Shown here: piece by piece, positions 18,410-24,909 of the stretch
How positions within the stretch are numbered: position 1 is the stretch's first letter
Layout: each line of letters starts with the position of its first letter
DNA from: JADKAV01 sp041393775
GTDB lineage: Bacteria > Actinomycetota > Actinomycetes > S36-B12 > UBA10799
Assembly (NCBI GenBank): GCA_041393775.1
Contig: JAWKJM010000006.1
Coordinates: 124,001-188,000 of the forward strand
Direction: 5' to 3'
Length of the DNA: 64,000 nucleotides
Position numbers and translations under genes: made by a program
The notes under the pieces: generated by a model
Told to the model about the DNA's origin: nothing
The model's database searches: none
The model's input: the letters and a program-made list of their open reading frames with translations, nothing else

Positions 18410-18688
18410 TCAGTCGGTGCGGTAGATGTCCGAACGTGGACCGACCGCCAGGACGGTGACAGTCATGTCTTCATCATCGATCCGGTACAGGACGCGATAG
18501 GTGCCGCGACGGGCACTGCGTCTGTCGCCCATGGGCGCCATGAGCTGCTTGCCCACCCGATGTGGGTTGTCCAGCAGCGGCCCCGTGATGAACTCATAGG
18601 CCGCAAACGCGATCGACTCGGGCAGCTTCTCGGCGAGTTGCCTGCGCGCCGTGGAGGTGATCAGGAGTCGGTAGCGAACGGCGGTCAC
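18410..18688 (-). CDS. RelE/ParE-superfamily toxin
   Basis: 92 residues: MTAVRYRLLITSTARRQLAE, a helical hairpin, VGKQLMAPMGDRRSARRGTY and RVLYRIDDEDMTVTVLAVGPR, then DIYR. This is the RelE topology, with the basic RRGTYRVLYRI segment and the final VGPRSDIYR that carry the catalytic or ribosome-contacting residues in the family. It overlaps the antitoxin by 4 bases (stop of the upstream gene in ATGA) and is second in the operon. Predicted to cut ribosome-bound mRNA when the antitoxin is degraded. Intact. Confidence 0.88.
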   Translation of the reverse strand: MTAVRYRLLITSTARRQLAEKLPESIAFAAYEFITGPLLDNPHRVGKQLMAPMGDRRSARRGTYRVLYRIDDEDMTVTVLAVGPRSDIYRTD

Positions 18689-18972
18689 TCCCGGTTCCGG
18701 CGCAACTCCATGGCCGCAGTCAGGTCGTCGGCCGACTCCATCCGGCCATCCGCGAGATCGGCCTCCGAAGAAGCCAGTTGTGCGATCAGGTCGGGATCAG
18801 CAAGAACTGCGATCGTCTCCTCCAGTCGCTGCAGATCATCAGGGGCAAGCAAGACCGCCGAGGGATGACCATGCACTGTGACGACCACTCGCTCGTGCTG
18901 AGTGCTCACTCTGCTGATCAACTCCGACAGGTGGGCCTTCACTTCCGCGAGTGACAGACTGGTCATAGTCAT
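18685..18972 (-). CDS. Phd/YefM-family antitoxin
   Basis: 95 residues. SLSLAEVKAHLSELISRVS, VVVTVHGHPSAVLLAPDDL is the Phd/YefM DNA-binding fold, followed by an acidic helical tail (EETIAVLADPDLIAQL, EADLADGRMESADDL) for toxin binding. Two in-frame ATGs (18972 and 18966) are possible, and both lie inside a perfect palindrome (18955-18988), so the likely operator overlaps the translation start. No Shine-Dalgarno is visible, suggesting a leaderless message. Confidence 0.85.
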   Translation of the reverse strand: MTMTSLSLAEVKAHLSELISRVSTQHERVVVTVHGHPSAVLLAPDDLQRLEETIAVLADPDLIAQLASSEADLADGRMESADDLTAAMELRRNRE

Positions 18973-18988
18973 AAGTATGACCAGTCTG
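18955..18988. promoter_or_regulatory. Palindromic operator over the antitoxin start
   Basis: CAGACTGGTCAT (18955-18966) and ATGACCAGTCTG (18977-18988) are perfect 12-base inverted repeats with a 10-base spacer, so the centres of the half-sites are 22 bases apart, two DNA turns. The left arm contains the antitoxin start codon. Binding by the antitoxin-toxin complex is the natural reading. Confidence 0.65.
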
Positions 18989-19018
18989 TGCGACCACTGA
19001 CAACAGCGCATAGGGCAA

Positions 19019-19140
19019 ACTCGCCGGAATATCTTGTCGCACATTGCACCCCTCTCCCCCCAGGACGCACACCGTCGGGCCGTGAACATTCCGAAGATGC
19101 CCGGCGAACCGGAAGGGGTGCAGCCGAGCCGGGCACGGGA
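19019..19140 (+). repeat. Family A repeat, copy 9
   Basis: ACTCGCCGGAATATCTTGTC to GAGCCGGGCACGGG, starting 31 bases upstream of the antitoxin operator. The following 260 bases (19141-19400) hold no gene I can support. Confidence 0.85.
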
Positions 19141-19400
19141 AGGGTCGGTGGAGTTCCTGAGACGCGACCCAAGCAGAGATTACGCAGGGCTCGCGTTCGC
19201 CAAGGCCCTCATTGGGGGAGGCACCCGGGGCCAGCGATACCGATCACCTCGCCGGCGCCAAAGACGTGAACTACCCACTCGTTGGGGGCAAAATCGCACG
19301 CGACTGCGGGCTGGATCCAAGGTTATGAGCGCGCCAGACTCCAATTCACCGGGTTCAAAGTCAAGTGAACCCAGCCCAACACCACCTTCTTCCTTCACGG

Positions 19401-19777
19401 ATCCGCCGGAAAATCTTGTCGCACAGTGCACCCCTGTACCTCTAGTCCGAAAATGGCCGGTGTACTCGGTCGCCGCAGAAGTGGGCGGCGAGGTCAGAGA
19501 ATGGTCGCGAGGTTAGAGATCGTGCACGAGGTTAGTGAATGCACGTGTGGCTTCTCTAACCTCGTGCACGTTCTCTAACCCGAGCGAGTTCCGCCCGGCA
19601 TTTCCCCGCCTGAACGCCGCGGGCCACGGCCATGGACCACTAACGCACACCATCAGCCCATGAATACTCCAAAGATGCCCGGCGAAACGGGTGCAGCCGA
19701 GCCGGAATACCGATCTGGCCAGGGGAAATGCTGCGTCTGACGGCGCGTCGGAGTAACGCACAGCGCATACTCGCCTC
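19401..19777 (+). repeat. Family A repeat, copy 10 (type II), split by a family B element
   Basis: The left part, ATCCGCCGGAAAATCTTGTC to GCACCCCTGTACCTC, ends at 19442. The right part resumes at 19641 with TAACGCACACCATCAGCCC and runs through GCAGCCGAGCCGGAATACC to TAACGCACAGCGCATACTCG. The missing middle is replaced by exactly one family B unit bounded by TA on both sides. The tail type matches copy 1. Confidence 0.85.
19443..19642 (-). mobile_element. Family B element, copy 1, inserted in family A copy 10
   Basis: 200 bases including TA at both ends (19443-19444 and 19641-19642). Imperfect terminal inverted repeats: GTCCGAAAATGGCC at one end and, on the other strand, GTGGTCCATGGCC at the other. 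The interior holds the core: GAGGTTAGAGATCGTGCAC, GAGGTTAGTGAATGCACG, and the inverted GTGGCTTCTCTAACCTCG. There is no reading frame of note. Size, TA target duplication, terminal repeats and lack of coding capacity are those of a non-autonomous (MITE-like) element. TA targets are typical of the IS630/Tc1-mariner group, but no transposase of that group is in the window. Confidence 0.75.
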
Positions 19778-19879
19778 CACGTGGCGGATACATCCTAGAG
19801 TTGGGCGAGAGCCTCGTGAGGGACTGGATTCGCATCGAGGTTTCGGATCCGGTGTCGGCCGACAAAGGAAGGGGTCGCG

Positions 19880-20752
19880 GTGTTCGGGGAGACAAGACCG
19901 GACCTGACAGTGGAGACCCGAAAAGGCCTACCCGGCGACTTCGTGGAGCTTTCAGCCGGAGTCACGCACTACGAGGTCCAAGGCGACCCGGACGGTGAGA
20001 CTGTCGTCCTGATTCACGGCAACGCCGCACCGTACGTGACCTGGGACGGGACTATCGGGGACTTGACCAAGGCCGGATTCCGGGTGCTCAGATACGACCT
20101 CTTCGGGCACGGGTTCTCCGACCGGCCGAACCTGCCCGCCTATGACCGTCACTTCTACAATGTCCAGCTCGCTGACCTGCTGAACCGGCTCGGCATCACG
20201 AGCCCTGTCCTCGTGGTGGGATCGTCTCAAGGGGGAAGCATCGGTGCCTGCTTCGCTTCCCAGCACCCAGGCAGGGTCAAGAAGCTTGCCCTGCTGGCAC
20301 CATTCTTCGATGAGCTACCCGGCTCTCAGAGTCTGGTGTACCGGCTGCTCACGACCCCGCCGCTGGGCGAACTCGTCATGCGGCTGATCAGCGACCGCAA
20401 ACTCACCGACCTCTCCGACGATGTCGTGGACGCCGACATCAGGTCCGCACTCGAACACGACGCCGTCCAACAGTTCCGCTTCCGGGGAAAGCACCGCGCC
20501 TTCCTGGCCAACCTCAGAGGCGACGCCCTGAAGGACGCGACCGGCTGCTACCAAGGCGTCAAGGAACAGGGCATTCCCGTCCTGCTGGCCTGGGGCACCT
20601 CGGATCAGAAGCTCCCCGCCGAGTCGATGCGCAGGCTGCGTGACCTGATACCCGACATCGAGTACCACGAACTCGAAGGTGCCGGACACCTGGCGCACTA
20701 CGAGTACCCCGAGCGCGTCAACCCCATCCTGATCCGGTTCCTGACCAACTGA
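19880..20752 (+). CDS. Alpha/beta-hydrolase
   Basis: 290 residues from GTG 19880, preceded by GAAGGGG. HG-x oxyanion motif VVLIHGNAAPYVTWDG near 42, RYDLFGHGFSDRP near 75, nucleophile elbow VGSSQGGSIG near 118 with the catalytic Ser, VLLAWGTSDQKLP with the acid near 235, and EGAGHLAHYEYPERV with the catalytic His near 267. The closest general family is C-C bond hydrolase and epoxide hydrolase-like proteins, and the substrate is unknown. No signal peptide. It follows the A10/B1 repeat cluster and precedes a broken SRPBCC gene in the same direction, with no sign that they formed one operon. Confidence 0.85.
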   Translation: MFGETRPDLTVETRKGLPGDFVELSAGVTHYEVQGDPDGETVVLIHGNAAPYVTWDGTIGDLTKAGFRVLRYDLFGHGFSDRPNLPAYDRHFYNVQLADLLNRLGITSPVLVVGSSQGGSIGACFASQHPGRVKKLALLAPFFDELPGSQSLVYRLLTTPPLGELVMRLISDRKLTDLSDDVVDADIRSALEHDAVQQFRFRGKHRAFLANLRGDALKDATGCYQGVKEQGIPVLLAWGTSDQKLPAESMRRLRDLIPDIEYHELEGAGHLAHYEYPERVNPILIRFLTN

Positions 20753-20911
20753 CAGCCCTGCACCGCCGACGGTCTGGCCGTCAGCAGCGAGAGTACTCCG
20801 CCCGCCGGCCCAACAGGCGTTGGGAACGCGTTTGGGGGATTGACTACGGTCAGGAGTTCTCGGACTACTTCTGCGCGTGCCCGCACGCCAATCGAGGAGC
20901 GGAGCCACGAG

Positions 20912-21355
20912 ATGGGCCAGCCACTGATCAATGAGGTGTTCCTCTAGTGCGATCCCACCACGGCGTTCGACCTGCTGGCCGACGTTCGGAACGAGGCGCG
21001 ATGGAACAAGAGTGTCTCGGTGCCGGAACTGCGCAGCGATGGTCCCATCGGTGAAGGCTCAGAGTTCCGGATCGTGTTCATGCGGCAGGGAAATGACGTG
21101 ACACTCGCGGAGTCCGACCGACCCAAAGGCGTGATAGTTGCAGCCTCCAACACGATGATGGACCTCGATACGTCTTACGACTTCACGGACACGCACGGTG
21201 GCACGAAACTGGTGGTCACGACCGACATCGGACCGAAGGGACTCGTGTCGGTCCTCTCACCACTACTTCGGCTTTACATGCGACATGCGCTGGCGAAGAA
21301 GTACGAGACCGTCAAGAAGGCATGCGAGGGCGAGTCCGACCCGCCTCAGGGCTGA
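20912..21355 (+). pseudogene. SRPBCC (START/polyketide-cyclase-like) protein with a stop at codon 12
   Basis: From the ATG at 20912 (good ribosome site GAGGAGCGGAG upstream) the frame reads MGQPLINEVFL, then TAG (20945-20947), then CDPTTAFDLLADVRNEARWN and on through VPELRSDGPIGEGSEFRIVF, VIVAASNTMMDLDTSYDF, GTKLVVTTDIGPKG to the natural stop. Lipid- or ligand-binding SRPBCC proteins have exactly this layout (strand, two short helices with the DVRNEARWN segment, long sheet, C-terminal helix ending LAKKYETVKKACEGE). A single base change (for example from CAG or GAG) explains the stop. No good internal start restores the first strand, so the product is lost unless the stop is read through. Confidence 0.75.
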
Positions 21356-21424
21356 ACTATGCAGGCCCGGGGGGTGTCTGACGAGCCACACTGCTGCCTG
21401 GGTCGAAGCAACTTCGACACGTCC

Positions 21425-21964
21425 TCACCCCCGGGCGATCCACGGCGTCGTCTCCAGCGGATCAATCACCGGCTGCTGTCCGACGTGCGGGATCACGTGA
21501 AACGGCCGGACCTTCACGCGGGTCTGCGGCTTCCTGAATCCGAAACAGCGTAGTGGCAGGCTCACTCCGGTCGACAGACCCGCCCGGTCGATGGTGTACT
21601 TCCACCCACTGCAGGGCAAAGAGCACTTCTTGCCTGGCGGGCAATGCCGGAAGCCCTTGAGGGTGTACAACTGCGAGGATCGACCCCTCGTATTGGGAAT
21701 GATCACGAAGGACCGACCCTTGCCGAAAGTGACCCGGCCACCGGTAGCACTGCGATACCGGCGCCATTCCCACCTCCACGATGCGTGGGTCACCTGGATG
21801 CGCAACCGCTTGGTGGAGTAGTCCACGGTCGCGCTGGTGATGTCGGAGATCTCAGGGCCGACGCTGATGTCACCCACCTCGTCGGCGATCGTGTACGAGT
21901 CGGCCTGAACGACCGACGGCAGCAGCGTCGATGCCACGGTTGCCGGTATCACCAACCACCTCAT
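21425..21964 (-). CDS. Small secreted protein of unknown function
   Basis: 179 residues. ATG at 21964 follows AGGAGGGGACC, the strongest ribosome site in the accessory part. Signal peptide MRWLVIPATVASTLLPSV with cleavage after VQA near 21. The mature part is beta-rich: ISDITSATVDYSTKRLRIQV, RVTFGKGRSFVIIPNT, a Cys/Pro/Lys patch (CPPGKKCSLPCSGWKYTID) and LPLRCFGFRKPQTRVKVRPF. The pattern of an early 'DI(T/V)xxxVxxxxxxLxIxVxH' strand and a late 'LPxRCxG...VRV' strand is common in exported actinobacterial proteins of unknown role. Four Cys may form two disulfides. Convergent with the SRPBCC pseudogene. Confidence 0.7.
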   Translation of the reverse strand: MRWLVIPATVASTLLPSVVQADSYTIADEVGDISVGPEISDITSATVDYSTKRLRIQVTHASWRWEWRRYRSATGGRVTFGKGRSFVIIPNTRGRSSQLYTLKGFRHCPPGKKCSLPCSGWKYTIDRAGLSTGVSLPLRCFGFRKPQTRVKVRPFHVIPHVGQQPVIDPLETTPWIARG

Positions 21965-22121
21965 GGTCCCCTCCTTCGATGGCTGAGGCTACGTGCGAAG
22001 CCTCAAGAGCGTCAATACCGCAGCGTCTGGCGTGGACACGGGGACTCGGGGGCCAGAGACACGGCAGGCGAACGTGAGCCTCTACCACTGCATCGAAGGG
22101 ATCAGGTGTCCGTGAAGCTTG

Positions 22122-22199
22122 ATGGCCCCGCGCCGCTTGTCCGTGGGCTTCGGTCTTGTCGTCGGTGTCGCCGTGGCCGCGACTCCGACGAGTTGGACG
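22122..22199 (+). pseudogene. Signal-peptide fragment of a lost secreted gene
   Basis: ATG 22122 opens MAPRRLSVGFGLVVGVAVAA then TPTSWTSAG, a classical signal peptide with cleavage site, after which the frame runs antisense into the 3' end of the gene at 22200-23993 and loses coding character. No strong ribosome site. It is probably the stump of a gene whose body was replaced. Low certainty. Confidence 0.3.
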
Positions 22200-23993
22200 T
22201 CAGCAGGACCACCAGTACCGGTTCGGGTCGCACCACGCAGGCACCCACGGTGCCGGAGATTTGACCGGCACCGGCGGCCACTTCACGGTCTTGATCATCG
22301 GGAAAGCAACGCTCTTCCGGGAGCGCGGAGCGCGGTCCGGAGCCAGGAACAACAACTGGTCGTCGCGAAGCCACACGGGCGACCACGCACCCATGCGACC
22401 GTCCTGTGGTCCGCCCCGCCAGCCGAGGCCGGTGACGAGGGTGGACACGTTCGCCAGTCGGTCGGTGCCGACATCGCGGACCAGGACGTTGTAACAGTTC
22501 AGATTCGCGAATGGCACGAGATCCGTCCTGCATCCCTTGCGTGCACCGAAGAGGAACGCGATCCGGTTCCCGGAGGGCGAGAACGTGTAGCCCTCGACCA
22601 CCGGTGTCTGCGGAACCGTGGACTTCCGTGGGATGAGGGGCTCGAGCTTCCCTGAGGACAGGTGCTTGATGAACACCGTGCTGTCCGTGGATCGCCGATC
22701 ACCCTTGGAGGAAGCGGTGGCGAAGCGGAACGCGACCTTCCTGCCCTTCGGCGCCCACTGAACCGCTGGTTCGTCACGGGGAGGCTCCCCAGTCATCTGC
22801 TTTCCGGTCGAGGTGGAGGACACCAGGGTGACCTTCCCCGTGTTGAGGTCCTTGACGAACACGTCGGTACCGCGCGACGGGTTCTTCCTCCCGTTGGTGT
22901 CTCCGGCGACCAGGTTGTCCGCCGTCGACCGGAAGGCCACCTTACGGGCATCCGGCGACCACACGGCACCCCACGCCGCCCTGTTCGCCGGATGGCCCTT
23001 CCCGCTCGTGCTCAGCACCGTCGTGGCTGCGGTTGCCGGGTCGGTCACGTACAGGGCTGGTCGGTCGATGCCCCGGTCCAAGGGATCGCTCGCGGACTCG
23101 AACAGCAGGCGCCGGCCATCCGGGGCGAGCCGCCACTTGGCGATGTGGGACCCGGCCGGCACGATCTCCCGAGTCTCCCCCGTCGACAGGGCCCTGAGTC
23201 GAATCGCGCAGAACTGGCTCAGGTATTGCCGGGCCGTGTCACACCCGAATAGGACGAGGTGATCATCGTCCTGCCATGCAACTGCGGTACCGGCGTGGAA
23301 CCCCGTGCCGTCCGTATGCTCCGACGCCATGACGACGTCACCGGTGGTGAGGTCCTTCACATAGACGTCCGACTTCCTGTTGCCATCGGCCGGCACGAGA
23401 GCGGCGTCGCTCACGAATGCTATTCGCCGGGAGTCAGGCGACCAGGCGAGCCCGCTGACGGCGTCATCTGCGACCTTCGCGACGGCACCTGTGACCAAGT
23501 CGTGCACGAACAGGCCACTGGCCTCCCCCAGTGCCAGCAGGCCCGGATCACGGGATGTGAACGCGACCCGGGACTTGTCCGGTGACTGAACCCAGTCCCA
23601 TCCGGTGGCGGGCTCGCCGTCGGGGCCGGTGGCCAGGGGGATTATCGGGCCCGGACGTGATGTCACGTCCCTCCGGTAGTGGAATCGGACGACTGTGCCG
23701 CTCTCCGCTTGGACCACGCGAATCCTTGCCGTCGAAGGTCGAGCACCTCGGATGGGTGCGGGCACAACAACGGTGCGGCCGGCGTGGACCCTGACCCTTC
23801 GTGAGGTGCCGACTCTGACGGTGTGCTGATCGACGGGGTCGAATATGTGGACCGCCGCCTTCCGGCCCAGAAGCCGACCGTCGACGACAATGCGGATCGC
23901 CACTTCACGGTCGGTTCTGGCCGCGACCGGTCCCGATCCCTGCGCCAGCAGCGCGACGGTCATCCCGGCGATCAACCCGACTCTGGCACCCAT
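22200..23993 (-). CDS. Secreted TolB/PD40-type beta-propeller protein
   Basis: 597 residues. ATG 23993 was chosen because a GGGG ribosome site lies about 7 bases upstream and a signal peptide follows (MGARVGLIAGMTVALLAQGS, ending VAA). Residues about 30-110 form a small Arg/Val-rich beta domain (VAIRIVVDGRLLGRK, RVRVHAGRTVVVPAP), the counterpart of the N-terminal module at 3457 and 9772. The rest is a chain of PD40 repeats: WVQSPDKSRVAFTSR, LAWSPDSRRIAFVSD, KWRLAPDGRRLLFES, VWSPDARKVAFRS, QWAPKGRKVAFRF, FSPSGNRIAFLFG, with DVFVKDLNTGKVTLV-type strands between. Repeats are less regular than at 3457. Two C-terminal Cys residues close the chain. Ligand unknown. Confidence 0.83.
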   Translation of the reverse strand: MGARVGLIAGMTVALLAQGSGPVAARTDREVAIRIVVDGRLLGRKAAVHIFDPVDQHTVRVGTSRRVRVHAGRTVVVPAPIRGARPSTARIRVVQAESGTVVRFHYRRDVTSRPGPIIPLATGPDGEPATGWDWVQSPDKSRVAFTSRDPGLLALGEASGLFVHDLVTGAVAKVADDAVSGLAWSPDSRRIAFVSDAALVPADGNRKSDVYVKDLTTGDVVMASEHTDGTGFHAGTAVAWQDDDHLVLFGCDTARQYLSQFCAIRLRALSTGETREIVPAGSHIAKWRLAPDGRRLLFESASDPLDRGIDRPALYVTDPATAATTVLSTSGKGHPANRAAWGAVWSPDARKVAFRSTADNLVAGDTNGRKNPSRGTDVFVKDLNTGKVTLVSSTSTGKQMTGEPPRDEPAVQWAPKGRKVAFRFATASSKGDRRSTDSTVFIKHLSSGKLEPLIPRKSTVPQTPVVEGYTFSPSGNRIAFLFGARKGCRTDLVPFANLNCYNVLVRDVGTDRLANVSTLVTGLGWRGGPQDGRMGAWSPVWLRDDQLLFLAPDRAPRSRKSVAFPMIKTVKWPPVPVKSPAPWVPAWCDPNRYWWSC

Positions 23994-24275
23994 GGCACAC
24001 CCCTGCGGCTCGAAGGCCATCACCAACGATGGTACGTCCAACCGGTGCCCGCTCCAGGACGGTTGACACGCGGCTGCCTGCCGCCCGCTACGACTCCCAC
24101 CTACCTGTCAGGACTTGGGTGCAGAACCAACCCCGGGAACGAGTTCGCCTTTCGCCACGCTTCGAGGGCATCGTCTCCGACCTGATCCGACAGGACCTTG
24201 CGATCGCGCGGCGTCGCCTGGACGACCCGGGTCGGCAGCAGGACAATGGCACCGGGGACTGGAAGGGGGGTAGCC

Positions 24276-24419
24276 ATGGAACCCGTCGTTTCGGTCGATT
24301 GGCTCGCCGACCACCTCGAAGACGACGGACTGCGCGTCCACGACGCGACGATCCATGCTGCCAGGGTGCTCGGACACGAGGAGATCCTCACTGCGCCCGT
24401 CGGATTATCGGTGAGCTGA
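24276..24419 (+). pseudogene. Rhodanese/sulfurtransferase N-terminal fragment
   Basis: ATG 24276 has a strong ribosome site (GGAAGGGGGG) and opens MEPVVSVDWLADHLEDDGLR VHDATI, the hallmark start of 3-mercaptopyruvate or thiosulfate sulfurtransferases (VSxxWLAxHLxDxxLRVxDA). Coding character stops after about 35 residues and the frame ends at 48 codons, so the catalytic domain with its active Cys is missing. It is the intact front of a gene whose remainder was deleted. Confidence 0.6.
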
Positions 24420-24480
24420 CAACTTCCGCGCGACGGCCGAGCGGCTGTTGCGTTTCCGGACCGAGAGGAGATTACCCGAG

Positions 24481-24807
24481 ATGAAGATCGAACGCATTGA
24501 ACTCTTCCATGTCGCTGTTCCACTGCCCAAACCCTTCTACCCCGCCTGGATTCCGGGGTACCCGCAGACGGCGAACCGCTTCACTCTCATGCGCTTGACC
24601 ACTGACGAGGGCGTGCAGGGCTTGGCGGCAGGCATCGCCTTCGAGCGCGAGCGGGAGGGATTGGGCGGGCTCCTCGGCCCATATCTGATCGGTCTGGATC
24701 CCTTGGACATGCCGACCGTGCGCCAACGCATCCGGGAAGCCAGCTATTTGGGCTGGCGCAACTACTGGATCGAGGCGGCCGGCTTCGGGACGCCGAAGGA
24801 CACCTGA
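24481..24807 (+). pseudogene. Enolase-superfamily (mandelate racemase/muconate lactonizing) N-terminal fragment
   Basis: ATG 24481 follows GAGAGGAGATTACC. The 108 codons give the capping domain of the superfamily: MKIERIELFHVAVPLPKPF, LMRLTTDEGVQGLAAGIAF, GPYLIGLDPLDMP and YLGWRNYWIEAA. The match ends at WIEAA, where the barrel domain should begin, and the frame closes 8 codons later. The metal-binding and acid/base residues of the barrel are absent, so no activity is expected. It sits right after the sulfurtransferase fragment: two gene fronts in a row. Confidence 0.7.
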
Positions 24808-24847
24808 CGGTGTTCGACGGCCGCGCGGCGCTGATCGACCGTATATG

Positions 24848-24882
24848 CCTATTTATAGGTAGCCATAGGATTCTGCTATACA
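24848..24882 (+). promoter_or_regulatory. AT-rich promoter of the orphan ATPase gene
   Basis: A locally AT-rich patch in GC-rich DNA. CCTATTTATAGG (24848-24859) is a palindrome with 5-base arms, and TGCTATACA (24874-24882) is an extended -10 (TG-N-TATACA). Transcription would begin about 20 bases before the ATG at 24910, leaving a very short leader. The palindrome may be an operator. Confidence 0.5.
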
Positions 24883-24909
24883 GTGCCATAATCCACTACA
24901 GTTGCTGGA

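Noticed and set aside
348..19777. Minus-strand frames repeatedly coding a peptide like GALCDKIFRRI near family A copies
   Set aside because: They are translations of the family A repeat itself. The frame is not preserved beyond the repeat, there are no start signals, and different copies break it.
418..19777. CRISPR array made of the repeated sequences
   Set aside because: The repeats are over 100 bases, imperfect, and kilobases apart, with no regular spacers and no cas genes.
20912..20947. Possible recoding of TAG as a sense codon, suggested by TAG inside the SRPBCC and FN3 sequences
   Set aside because: Intact genes in the window end with TAG (the propeller gene at 5085, msrB, fadB, hemQ, the acnA-linked gene), so TAG is a normal stop.
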